Source: Thioalkalivibrio sp. (GTDB taxonomy: Bacteria > Pseudomonadota > Gammaproteobacteria > Ectothiorhodospirales > Ectothiorhodospiraceae). Taken from it: a DNA stretch of 9,653 nucleotides. A program made the position numbers and the translations under genes. Position 1 is the stretch's first letter. Every line of letters begins with the position of its first letter. The notes beneath the pieces were generated by a model, which saw nothing but the letters and a program-made list of their open reading frames with translations, searched no databases and was not told where the DNA came from. Below, in pieces: positions 1 through 6,528 of the stretch. The stretch is taken from contig PULL01000058.1 of NCBI GenBank assembly GCA_003550945.1, positions 1 to 9,653 of the forward strand, read 5' to 3'.

Positions 1-692
1 GACCGTATGAACGGGATCGTGAGCCGGCGCTGCTCCGCGAGCGCGGCGAGATCCAGCCGGTCCAGCAACGAGAGCAGGAACTCGAGGTCGCGGCACTCGT
101 GGCGGATCAGGTACTCGGCGACCGCATCACCCAGCTGCAGCCCGCGCACACTCGCCCTTTTCTGCAGGATGGCCTTCAGTTCCAGATCACCGGGCTGGTC
201 GAGGCGGAGCACCGGGCCCCAGGCCAGGCGCGAGACCAGATCGGGCAGCCCGCAGTCCAGGCCTTCCGGAGCGGTGCGGGCGGCGATCAGCAGCTGTCCG
301 TCGCGTTCGCGCAGCCGGTTGATCAGGCCGAACAGCGCGCGCGCCCAGTCCGGGTCGCCACACACGGCCTGCAGATCGTCCAGCGCCAGCAGTTCCAGCC
401 GATCCAGGTCGTGCAGCACGGCCGAGGGGTCGCGGTCCCGGAGTTCTTCGAGGGGAAGGTAGGCGCAAGGACGCCCGCTGGCCGATGCCTCGTGGCAGGC
501 GGCCTGCAGCAGATGCGACTTGCCGCAACCGTCCGGACCGTGGAGAAACACCTGGCGCTCGCCACCGGGGCCGGACCCCAAAACCATCCGGCGCAGCATC
601 GCGACCAGCCACTCGTGGGCGCCGGGGTGATAGGTCTCGAACCGCGAACTGTCGCGCAGCCGCAGGTCGAGCGGCAGCTGGCCGGCCGTCAT
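1..692 (-). CDS. hda: DnaA regulatory inactivator Hda (3' end outside window)
   Basis: This is a DnaA-like AAA+ protein. In the known family, ADP-bound Hda acts with the DNA-loaded sliding clamp to stimulate hydrolysis of DnaA-ATP and so limit re-initiation. The visible 230 codons show an N-terminal QLPLDL clamp-binding-type motif at residues 5-10, a Walker A loop GPDGCGKS at 52-59, a Walker B segment LLALDD at 101-106, and the box VII-like stretch LPDLVSRLAWG at 149-159, whose arginine corresponds to the family's arginine finger. The sequence stops at LTIPFIR, which in E. coli Hda lies only a few residues before the C-terminus, so very little is missing. The protein lacks the DNA-binding domain of full DnaA, so it is Hda and not DnaA. 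Its ATG overlaps the stop of the upstream phosphatidyltransferase gene (ATGA at 692-689) and no good ribosome binding site precedes it, which suggests translational coupling. Confidence 0.93.
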   Translation of the reverse strand, partial: MTAGQLPLDLRLRDSSRFETYHPGAHEWLVAMLRRMVLGSGPGGERQVFLHGPDGCGKSHLLQAACHEASASGRPCAYLPLEELRDRDPSAVLHDLDRLELLALDDLQAVCGDPDWARALFGLINRLRERDGQLLIAARTAPEGLDCGLPDLVSRLAWGPVLRLDQPGDLELKAILQKRASVRGLQLGDAVAEYLIRHECRDLEFLLSLLDRLDLAALAEQRRLTIPFIR

Positions 693-1270
693 GCCGGAGG
701 CGATGCCCGGGTGCCTGCGGGGGCGTTCAGGTGTCTCCATGCCCGACGCCCCCAGACCACCGTGTACGCGAGACCACTGGTCACGGTGGTGAAGGTCACG
801 ATCACGATCAACGCCTGCACCCAGATCGGATCGAGTTGCAGGATGCCCACCTTCAGGATCGCGCCCAACACCAGCAGAATCTGGAAGAAGGTGTTGATCT
901 TGCTGATCAACAGCGGCTCGATGTGCAGCGGACCCACCCAGTGCCGGTACGCGAGCGATCCCAGCGAAAGCCACAGGTCGCGCCCGACGACAAGCACCAG
1001 CAGCCAGATCGGGAGCAGACCGCTCAGGGTCACTGCGAGATAGATCCCAAGCATCAGGATCTTGTCCGCCGCCGGATCCAGCCAGGCGCCCAGCCTGGTC
1101 GCCCAGCCGTAACGGCGCACAAGATGGCCGTCCAGCGCATCGCTGAGCCCGGCAATCGCAAGCAGCACCAGCGCGGGCCAATAGTCGCCCCGGTACAGAA
1201 ACCAGACAATCGGGATGGTCAGAAACATCCGCGACAGCGTGATCAGGTTGGGCAACTGACGCAGGTTCAT
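689..1270 (-). CDS. CDP-alcohol phosphatidyltransferase family membrane protein (PgsA-like)
   Basis: A 193-residue integral membrane protein of the CDP-alcohol phosphotransferase family, which displaces CMP from a CDP-lipid with an alcohol acceptor. For PgsA the acceptor is glycerol-3-phosphate in phosphatidylglycerol synthesis. The family motif is complete at residues 44-69, with D44, D47-G48, R52, G61, D65 and D69. One departure is V51 where the motif usually has alanine before the arginine. A later SKINTFFQ segment (123-130) resembles the G-K-x-K-T-x-x-Q element of PgsA. About six hydrophobic segments are visible, near residues 10-28, 32-43, 70-84, 86-100, 126-146 and 148-173. The start ATG at 1270 follows a TGAGAAG ribosome binding site and lies 7 bp after the DUF2066 stop. 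The same frame runs open further upstream, but that part is antisense-type shadow of the DUF2066 gene. Acceptor specificity cannot be settled by eye; the cell may also carry a housekeeping pgsA elsewhere. Confidence 0.88.
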   Translation of the reverse strand: MNLRQLPNLITLSRMFLTIPIVWFLYRGDYWPALVLLAIAGLSDALDGHLVRRYGWATRLGAWLDPAADKILMLGIYLAVTLSGLLPIWLLVLVVGRDLWLSLGSLAYRHWVGPLHIEPLLISKINTFFQILLVLGAILKVGILQLDPIWVQALIVIVTFTTVTSGLAYTVVWGRRAWRHLNAPAGTRASPPA

Positions 1271-1277
1271 GAACTTC

Positions 1278-2312
1278 TCAGCGGACGCTCCGGAACCAGA
1301 AGTCGACATCCGAACCCCCGCCCGGCGCGTCGGAAGCCGCGAAACCCTCGCCGGCCAGCACCTCGGCCAATGCCCCTGGCTCCAGCCCCGTGTCCAGTGC
1401 GAGCACCGCAGCACCCGGCAGCAGCCGGTGGATCTGCACGGACTGCACGGCCTCCAGCGCAGCGAGGCGCGCACGGAGCGACTGCAGATCGGCCATGCTG
1501 GCCACGCCGCTGAACCCGACTTTTGCCGACGCGTCCTCGACCAGGACCCGGGCCAGCCGCGCCCCAAGCTGATCGAAACCTTCGGCAGTCGCCTCCATGG
1601 CCGCGACTGCGGCCGAATCCGCGGTGACATCGGACTGAACTTCGTGGCCGCGATGGGACAGCCACGCGCGGGCCCGAACCCGGTCGCCCCGCTGGAACAG
1701 GTGCAGCAGCATCAGGCCGTCCGGGTCGTAGCGGCGACTGGGGCCGACCAACGCCTCGGTGACACCCCCGACGACATCGGCAGTGTGCACCTGTCGCCGG
1801 TCTTCCAGATCCGCCAGCGGGAACAGCAGCGGCACGTCGCGACGGGCCGCCCATTCCCGCAGCGACGTCAGCACCGCCTCCTGGTCCATCCCGGAACCGA
1901 GCAGCAGGCGCCGGTCCTCCCGCTCGAGAACGACCCAGACCAGCAGCGCCGGGCGCGAGCCCACCCAGACCGGCACCGCGGCGTCCTGGAGCGCGGCACG
2001 GAGCCGGGCGCGGTCGAAGGCCAGCAGGAAGCGCTCCGGACCACGCCGTTCCAGCGAACGCAACCAGGAACGGTCGGCGTCCTCCAGCATCGTCCCGGCA
2101 AGCTCGGACAGCTCCGGCGAACGGAAGCCGGCCAGCCGGACCAGCGCATCGCCCAGCCCCGTCGCGATCGCCTCTTCCTCGCCAGCGGCATCGACCATCT
2201 GTTCGATCAGCGCGGCGCGGGCGGGGACCGTGAGCAACAGCAGCCCCAACGCCAGCACCAGCGCAAAACCTGGAAATCCACCGACCCGAAACAACGCTGG
2301 CCTCTCCTCCAT
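1278..2312 (-). CDS. DUF2066 domain-containing secreted protein
   Basis: A 344-residue exported protein if it starts at the ATG at 2312. It begins with a charged stretch and a hydrophobic core (GFALVLALGLLLLTVPARA), with a type I signal peptidase site after ARA. The mature N-terminus (ALIEQMVDAAGEEEAI, then GDALVRLAGFRSPE) fits the start of DUF2066 proteins, and the gene position between purM and a CDP-alcohol transferase/hda pair is also typical. The family has no established function. No cysteines of a lipobox are present, so a soluble periplasmic protein is expected. The start is uncertain: a strong GGAGGAGAGG lies just inside the ATG and is spaced 6 nt from an in-frame TTG at 2294, which would give 338 residues and a cleaner signal peptide. 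The gene probably leads the DUF2066-phosphatidyltransferase-hda operon. Confidence 0.82.
   Translation of the reverse strand: MEERPALFRVGGFPGFALVLALGLLLLTVPARAALIEQMVDAAGEEEAIATGLGDALVRLAGFRSPELSELAGTMLEDADRSWLRSLERRGPERFLLAFDRARLRAALQDAAVPVWVGSRPALLVWVVLEREDRRLLLGSGMDQEAVLTSLREWAARRDVPLLFPLADLEDRRQVHTADVVGGVTEALVGPSRRYDPDGLMLLHLFQRGDRVRARAWLSHRGHEVQSDVTADSAAVAAMEATAEGFDQLGARLARVLVEDASAKVGFSGVASMADLQSLRARLAALEAVQSVQIHRLLPGAAVLALDTGLEPGALAEVLAGEGFAASDAPGGGSDVDFWFRSVR
2301..2310 (-). promoter_or_regulatory. Strong Shine-Dalgarno pointing to a TTG start of the DUF2066 gene
   Basis: Read on the minus strand, positions 2310-2301 are GGAGGAGAGG, followed by CCAGCG and an in-frame TTG at 2294-2292. 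The 6-nt spacing is ideal for the TTG, whereas this sequence sits downstream of the ATG at 2312 and cannot serve it. The ATG has only a weak CGGGTCGTG before it. The product from the TTG would begin MFRVGGFPGFALVLALG, a conventional signal peptide with one arginine in its n-region. Confidence 0.5.
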
Positions 2313-2338
2313 CACGACCCGAAAACCGGACAACGCGC

Positions 2339-2347
2339 AACATAGCA
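2339..2347 (-). promoter_or_regulatory. Candidate extended -10 element for the leftward DUF2066-hda operon
   Basis: On the minus strand the sequence reads TGCTATGTT, that is a TGn extension followed by TATGTT (four of six matches to TATAAT). No good -35 hexamer lies 17 bp upstream (CCGGGA), as is often the case with extended -10 promoters. Transcription would start near 2331, giving a leader of roughly 20 nt to the ATG or 37 nt to the TTG. This is a pattern match only. Confidence 0.3.
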
Positions 2348-2375
2348 CAGGCTGGCCTCCATCCCGGAGTCTTCT

Positions 2376-2405
2376 TTTGCATGCGCTACCGGCCGTCGTT
2401 ACCAT
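2376..2405 (+). promoter_or_regulatory. Candidate sigma-70 promoter for purM
   Basis: TTTGCA at 2376-2381 and TACCAT at 2400-2405 are separated by 18 bp. Each matches its consensus at four of six positions. They are the most AT-containing hexamers in the 120-bp divergent gap, and transcription would begin near 2412, about 20 nt before the purM ATG. I found no convincing PurR-type operator (ACGCAAACGTTTGCGT-like) in this gap. Confidence 0.3.
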
Positions 2406-2432
2406 TCACTTCCCGCGGTAAAGAGAACCCCC

Positions 2433-3488
2433 ATGCCTGAATCCCGCTCCGGTCTGACCTACCGCGATGCCGGCGTCGACATCGATGCGGGCAACGCCCT
2501 GGTGGATCGTATCAAGCCCTTCGCGGCGCGCACCCGGCGCCCGGGCGTCCTGGCCGGGCTCGGCGGCTTCGGCGCGATGTTCGAACTGCCGGTCGAGCGT
2601 TACCGCCGCCCGGTGCTGGTCTCGGGGACCGACGGCGTCGGAACGAAGCTCCGGGTTGCCCAGGAACTGGGCCGGCACGACAGCATCGGCATCGACCTGG
2701 TTGCGATGTGCGTGAACGACATCGTGGTGCAGGGTGCCGAACCGCTGTTCTTCCTCGACTACTACGCGACCGGACGGCTCGACGTCGACGTGGCCGCGGC
2801 CGTGGTCAAGGGGATCGCCGACGGTTGCGAGCAGGCCGGCTGCGCACTGGTCGGCGGCGAGACCGCCGAAATGCCCGGCATGTACCAGGATGGCGACTAC
2901 GACCTCGCGGGCTTCGCGGTGGGTATCGTCGAAAGAGACGAAATCCTCGACGGCAGCCGGGTGCGCGCCGGCGACGTGCTGCTGGGGATGGCCTCGAGCG
3001 GTCCGCATTCGAACGGGTACTCGCTGATCCGGCGCGTGCTGGAACTCAGTGCCGCAGACCTCGAAAAGCCACTCGGGGATACCGATGGCGTGACGCTTGG
3101 CGACGCGCTGCTCGCGCCCACGCGCATCTACGTGCGCGCGCTGCTGGCGCTGCTGCGGACCGGAAGGGTCCACGCGCTGGCCCACATCACCGGAGGCGGA
3201 CTCACCGAGAACCTGCCGCGGGTCCTGCCCCGGGGGCTGGATGGCCAGATCGATCTGGCGTCGTGGCCGCGCCCACCGGTGTTCGACTGGCTGCAGAGTG
3301 CGGGCGGAATCGCCGAGACGGAGATGCTGCGCACCTTCAACTGCGGGATCGGCATGGTCGCGGTGATCCCGGAGGCCGGCGTGGACCCCGCGATCTCGGA
3401 GCTTGCCGCGGCGGGCATTCCGGCCTGGCCGATCGGCCGTGTCATCGAGGGACCGGGCGCGTCCACGATCCACTACGTCTCGACATGA
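2433..3488 (+). CDS. purM: Phosphoribosylformylglycinamidine cyclo-ligase (AIR synthetase)
   Basis: PurM carries out the ATP-dependent ring closure of formylglycinamidine ribonucleotide to aminoimidazole ribonucleotide, the fifth step of de novo purine synthesis, in the cytoplasm as a homodimer. The 351-residue length is close to the usual 345. Family segments appear in order: GGFGAMFEL (44-52), SGTDGVGTK (64-72), GIDLVAMCVNDI (86-97), LVGGETAEMPGMY (139-151), SGPHSNGYSLIRR (189-201), HITGGGLTENLPR (251-263) and FNCGIGMV (302-309). The start ATG at 2433 has a modest purine-rich site (AAAGAGA at 2420-2426) and opens the plus-strand operon. The stop TGA overlaps the purN ATG by 4 bp. No key residue appears to be missing. 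Confidence 0.97.
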   Translation: MPESRSGLTYRDAGVDIDAGNALVDRIKPFAARTRRPGVLAGLGGFGAMFELPVERYRRPVLVSGTDGVGTKLRVAQELGRHDSIGIDLVAMCVNDIVVQGAEPLFFLDYYATGRLDVDVAAAVVKGIADGCEQAGCALVGGETAEMPGMYQDGDYDLAGFAVGIVERDEILDGSRVRAGDVLLGMASSGPHSNGYSLIRRVLELSAADLEKPLGDTDGVTLGDALLAPTRIYVRALLALLRTGRVHALAHITGGGLTENLPRVLPRGLDGQIDLASWPRPPVFDWLQSAGGIAETEMLRTFNCGIGMVAVIPEAGVDPAISELAAAGIPAWPIGRVIEGPGASTIHYVST

Positions 3489-4225
3489 TGGCCGGACGCG
3501 GCGAGGCTCCGGGCACCGGTTCCGCACCCGGTGAAGGGGACCCGGGCCCCGCAAGACGGCTCGCGGTACTGATCTCGGGTCGCGGCAGCAACCTGAAGGC
3601 GCTGATCGATGCCTGTGCCGAAGGCCGCGTGAACGGCCGGATCGTGCTGGTGATCAGCAACCGCCCGCTGGCAGCCGGGCTGGACTTCGCACGCGACGCG
3701 GGGATTCCCCACGCGGTGATCGACCACCGCCAGTACGCGGACCGAGAGGCTTTCGACCGCGAGCTGGGCGACCGTCTTGCCGACCACCAGCCCGACCTGA
3801 TCGTGCTGGCCGGTTTCATGCGGGTGCTGACGCCTGCCTTCGTGGCGCGTTTCGCGAACCATATGGTGAACATCCACCCGTCCCTGCTGCCGCAGTTCCG
3901 GGGGTTGGACACTCATGCCCGCGCGCTGGCAGCCGGGGTCGAACATCACGGTGCGAGCGTGCATTTCGTGACCGCGGAACTCGACGGCGGACCCGTGATC
4001 ATGCAGGCCAGGGTTCCCGTCTGTCCGGGCGACAGCCCGGAGCGGCTCGCCGCCCGTGTTCAAGCGGCGGAACATCGGCTGTACCCCGCGGCGGTGGGGC
4101 TGATCTGTTCAGGGCGGATTCATGCCGAAGGGGACAGGCTGTGGTGTGACGAAAAGCCCTTGCAGCGGCCGCTGCTGCTGGATCCTGCACCGGAGATGAC
4201 TGAACCATGCGCTGGCACTACCTGA
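3485..4225 (+). CDS. purN: Phosphoribosylglycinamide formyltransferase 1 (GART)
   Basis: PurN transfers the formyl group of 10-formyltetrahydrofolate to glycinamide ribonucleotide, the third step of purine synthesis. The protein has 246 residues, longer than the roughly 212 of E. coli. The phosphate-binding ISGRGSNL lies at 30-37. The catalytic set is visible as N129 and H131 in VNIHPSLLPQFRGLDTH and D167 in ELDGGPVI. FMRVLTPAF (111-119) is the usual conserved strand before the active site. A 25-residue extension rich in Gly, Pro, Ala and Glu precedes the first beta strand; no in-frame ATG, GTG or TTG occurs within it after codon 2, so the extension follows from the sequence unless a rare start is used. 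Translation is probably coupled to purM through ATGA at 3485-3488. The last 19 bp overlap the next gene. Confidence 0.96.
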   Translation: MMAGRGEAPGTGSAPGEGDPGPARRLAVLISGRGSNLKALIDACAEGRVNGRIVLVISNRPLAAGLDFARDAGIPHAVIDHRQYADREAFDRELGDRLADHQPDLIVLAGFMRVLTPAFVARFANHMVNIHPSLLPQFRGLDTHARALAAGVEHHGASVHFVTAELDGGPVIMQARVPVCPGDSPERLAARVQAAEHRLYPAAVGLICSGRIHAEGDRLWCDEKPLQRPLLLDPAPEMTEPCAGTT

Positions 4226-4947
4226 TACTGGCTCTTTGCCTGGTAGGTCCCGTACACGCGGGATCGCCGACAAAGATTCCTCCGTATACCGCCACCTACG
4301 AGGCACAGGCCTTCGGCAACCGCCTGATCGCCCAGAGCACCCTCAGCCACGAAGGCGAAAACCTGCACATGGCGCTCGACGCCCACGTATCGGGCTTCCT
4401 GCGCCTGCTGGGGCGCTTCGAGTTCAGTCGTGTGGCGGTGTTTCGCCCGGAAGCCGACGGGCTGCGGCTGCTGAGCACCCGCAGTACGCAGATCACCCCG
4501 CGTCGCGAACGCCGGACCGAGACCCGGTTCGACTGGGATGCTGGCCGTGCCCGGGGACAGCACAACGAAAAGCCCTTCGACGTTTCGGTTCCGCCGAACA
4601 CCGTGGACTTCCTTTCGTCCCTGTACCTGACCATGACCGAACTGCGCGACGGGGGCTTCGATCCGACGATGCAACTATCCATCCTGGAGCGGCACCGTCT
4701 GCGCGAATACGGCCTTGCCCTGCAGGGCCGCGAGCGGATCAGTACCGCGCTCGGGCGCATGGACACCCTGCGGGTCGCGCGCAAGAGCGACGACAGCGAT
4801 GTGGAACTGTTGGGCTGGTTCGCGCCCGATCTGCACTTTCTTCCGGTCAGGCTGGACTACGAGGCCGACGGCCACGTGTTCCGGCTGGAGCTGACCCAAG
4901 TCGAGTGGCACGAACCCCTGGTCCGCCCGGAGGAGGCCCCCCAATGA
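4207..4947 (+). CDS. DUF3108 domain-containing secreted protein
   Basis: A 246-residue protein with a type I signal peptide (LILALCLVGPVHA, cleavage after residue 18) and a mature start PPYTATYEAQAFG that is typical of DUF3108. Other family-like parts are the run of LLSTRSTQITPRRERRTETRFDW, seen here across residues 88-110, the central VPPNTVDFLSSLYL (137-150), and the C-terminal WFAPDLHFLPVRL (204-216) followed by an acidic beta-rich end. The family has no assigned biochemical activity that I can state; a periplasmic location is inferred from the signal peptide. C11 is not in a lipobox context, so it is unlikely to be a lipoprotein. The ATG at 4207 lies 19 bp inside purN and is preceded by GGAG about 11 nt upstream. 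A DUF3108 gene directly after purN is also known from pseudomonads, as I recall. Confidence 0.88.
   Translation: MRWHYLILALCLVGPVHAGSPTKIPPYTATYEAQAFGNRLIAQSTLSHEGENLHMALDAHVSGFLRLLGRFEFSRVAVFRPEADGLRLLSTRSTQITPRRERRTETRFDWDAGRARGQHNEKPFDVSVPPNTVDFLSSLYLTMTELRDGGFDPTMQLSILERHRLREYGLALQGRERISTALGRMDTLRVARKSDDSDVELLGWFAPDLHFLPVRLDYEADGHVFRLELTQVEWHEPLVRPEEAPQ
4929..4936 (+). promoter_or_regulatory. Strong ribosome binding site of the flavin disulfide oxidoreductase
   Basis: GGAGGAGG ends 7 nt before the ATG at 4944 and sits inside the last codons of the DUF3108 gene. It fixes the start of the downstream gene, whose reading frame is open for another 236 codons upstream without meaning. Confidence 0.8.
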
Positions 4948-6362
4948 CCGATGTCTTCGATCTCGCCGTGATCGGCAGCGGCCCAGGCGGCTACCGGGCC
5001 GCGGTGCTCGGTGCGCTGCGCGGCCTGAACGTGGCGATCGTCGAAAGGGGCGAGTGGGGCGGTTGCTGCCTGAACCGCGGCTGTGTGCCGAAGAAGGACT
5101 GGTATCACAGTGCCCGGCTGATCGCGGCACAACGGCACTTCGAGGGCCGCGGCATCAACGGCGCGCTGTCCGGAGACCTCGACAAGGCCTGGGCCCACCA
5201 GCACGACGTGGTCGCCACCGTGCGGGACAGCTACCGGAGTTACCTGAAGCACCTGAAGGTGCGTGCGCTGGACGGCGAAGCCCGGTTCCGCGGCCCGGAG
5301 GAGATCGAGCTGACGGGCGCCGAGGGCACGCACAGCCTGCACGCGCGGCACAGCATCATCGCGACCGGCGCCGTGCCGATCGTCCCCGAGCCGTTCGAAC
5401 TCGCCGAGGGTCGGGTGCTCAGCACCGACATGCTCTTCGATCGCCCGCCGCCCGATGGCCAGCGCGTCGCCGTGATCGGCAGCGGCGTGGTCGCCACAGA
5501 GTTCGCGTTCATTCTGCGGATGCTCGGTCGCGAGATCACCTGGCTCACGCGGTCGCGCCCGCTCAGCCGCCTGGGCTTCAGCCCACAGGCAGTGTCGACG
5601 CTTGAGCAGCAACTCGCCGCGGCGGACATCCAGCCGCAGCGGGTGCCGGGCTACGAAAGCGTGCACGTGAGCGATTCGGGCGTGACGATCACCGCGACGG
5701 ACGGAAACCGCTTCGAGGTCGACTGGGTGTTGCTGGGCACTGGCCGCAAGCCACAGACGGACGGGCTGGGCCTGGATGCCATCGGGGTGAAAACCGACCG
5801 GCACGGTTACGTGCAGCGAAACGCAGCCCTGCAGACGGCAGTGCCGAACATCTACGCAATCGGCGATGTCGCCGGGCACTGGATGACCGCGAATCACGCG
5901 CTTTCGGACGCAACGATTGCGGTCGACAACATCCTCGGCGGAAACACCCGCCGCCAGGACGGCCGCTTCGTGCCGATGGTGGTCTACAGCGCGGTCGAGA
6001 TGGCGCGGCTTGGGCTCGACGAAGACAGCGCGGAGGACGAGGAACTCGAACCCGCCGTCGGCTTCGCCGCGTTCGAAACCTCGCCGCGCGCGCTGGGGCA
6101 GGACGAACCCGAGGGCTTCGTGCGCCTGATCGGGGACATGGACACCGGTGCGCTGCTCGGCGGCGAGATCATCGGCGGCGACGCCGGCGAACTGATCCAC
6201 CTGCTGTCACTGGCGCCGGACCGCGACACCGCCCTCGCTTGGCTGGCGCGCGGGACCTGGAACCACCCGGCACGGGCCGAGGAGATCCTGAACGCCACCG
6301 AGACGCTGGCCTCCAAATGGCACCTGCAGACGGCCATCTTCGGAGACAGCGGGCGGGGCTGA
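4944..6362 (+). CDS. Class I pyridine nucleotide-disulfide oxidoreductase (dihydrolipoamide dehydrogenase / glutathione reductase-like)
   Basis: A 472-residue flavoprotein expected to pass electrons between NAD(P)H and a disulfide or thiol through FAD and a cysteine pair. FAD is bound by IGSGPGG (10-16). The redox pair is C42/C47 in CLNRGC, followed by VPKK, which is the form seen in glutathione reductases; lipoamide dehydrogenases usually have PSK or PTK. The second Rossmann loop is GSGVVA (179-184), GxGxxA as in NADPH enzymes, followed by R203, R205 and R209, which suggests NADPH use. The second FAD motif is YAIGDVAG (304-311). The C-terminal dimerisation domain ends with HPARAE (441-446), which keeps the His and Glu of the catalytic dyad. 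C41, directly before the redox pair, replaces the usual threonine. Its ATG overlaps the DUF3108 stop (ATGA). The substrate is unknown: no lipoyl-domain or 2-oxoacid dehydrogenase gene is near, so it is probably not the main E3. Confidence 0.87.
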   Translation: MTDVFDLAVIGSGPGGYRAAVLGALRGLNVAIVERGEWGGCCLNRGCVPKKDWYHSARLIAAQRHFEGRGINGALSGDLDKAWAHQHDVVATVRDSYRSYLKHLKVRALDGEARFRGPEEIELTGAEGTHSLHARHSIIATGAVPIVPEPFELAEGRVLSTDMLFDRPPPDGQRVAVIGSGVVATEFAFILRMLGREITWLTRSRPLSRLGFSPQAVSTLEQQLAAADIQPQRVPGYESVHVSDSGVTITATDGNRFEVDWVLLGTGRKPQTDGLGLDAIGVKTDRHGYVQRNAALQTAVPNIYAIGDVAGHWMTANHALSDATIAVDNILGGNTRRQDGRFVPMVVYSAVEMARLGLDEDSAEDEELEPAVGFAAFETSPRALGQDEPEGFVRLIGDMDTGALLGGEIIGGDAGELIHLLSLAPDRDTALAWLARGTWNHPARAEEILNATETLASKWHLQTAIFGDSGRG

Positions 6363-6403
6363 CCTTGATGCCTCCCGGCAAGGCTCCCGAAACAACGCAA
6401 ACA

Positions 6404-6491
6404 AGCCACGGAAGCACACCGACAAAAGGGGAATCGCGTCAACACCCGATTTCCCGGTCACCTCCGTGTCGATCCGCGCCCGTCCGTGGCT
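6404..6491. repeat. Perfect 9-bp inverted repeat enclosing the pmbA terminator
   Basis: AGCCACGGA at 6404-6412 and TCCGTGGCT at 6483-6491 are exact reverse complements separated by 70 bp. A second copy of TCCGTG at 6463-6468 could pair with the same left arm (CACGGA, 6407-6412), so two folds would exclude each other. The smaller terminator-like hairpin lies inside. The rest of the 166-bp gap between the two convergent operons (6363-6528) shows no gene, only a short GCCC/GGGC repeat near 6510-6527. Confidence 0.6.
6424..6455 (-). terminator. Candidate intrinsic terminator of the tldD-orf-pmbA operon
   Basis: On the minus strand GGGAAATCG (6455-6447), a 10-nt loop, and CGATTCCCC (6436-6428) form a stem with eight of nine pairs (one A-C mismatch), followed at once by TTTT (6427-6424) and then GTCGG. 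It lies about 73 bp past the pmbA stop. On the plus strand the same stem pairs fully with one G-U wobble but no T run follows, so it is less likely to stop the plus-strand operon by the intrinsic route. Confidence 0.45.
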
Positions 6492-6528
6492 GGAACTTGA
6501 GGCTGAACAGCCCCGGGCAACCTGGGCG

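Noticed and set aside
1269..2345. Plus-strand open frame of 358 codons antisense to DUF2066
   Set aside because: Gln/Arg-rich shadow with no motif; the minus strand has a signal peptide, a ribosome binding site and conserved operon context.
2708..3484. Upstream extension of the purN frame through purM (259 extra codons)
   Set aside because: This stretch is purM read in another frame and is Arg-rich without motifs; the ATGA overlap at 3485 gives the natural start.
2406..3554. Minus-strand open frame of 382 codons antisense to purM
   Set aside because: purM is unambiguous on the plus strand and the antisense product has low-complexity composition.
4236..4943. Upstream extension of the flavoenzyme frame through the DUF3108 gene
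   Set aside because: The FAD motif begins right after the ATG at 4944, which has a GGAGGAGG site 7 nt upstream; the upstream part is a shadow.
4857..6200. Minus-strand open frame of 447 codons antisense to the flavin oxidoreductase
   Set aside because: The opposite strand encodes a complete flavoenzyme with FAD and redox motifs; this product is His/Arg/Ala-rich and resembles no family I know.
4944..6362. The E3 component of pyruvate or 2-oxoglutarate dehydrogenase
   Set aside because: No E1, E2 or lipoyl-domain gene is nearby, and the VPKK, GxGxxA and HPARAE signatures differ from those usual in lipoamide dehydrogenases.
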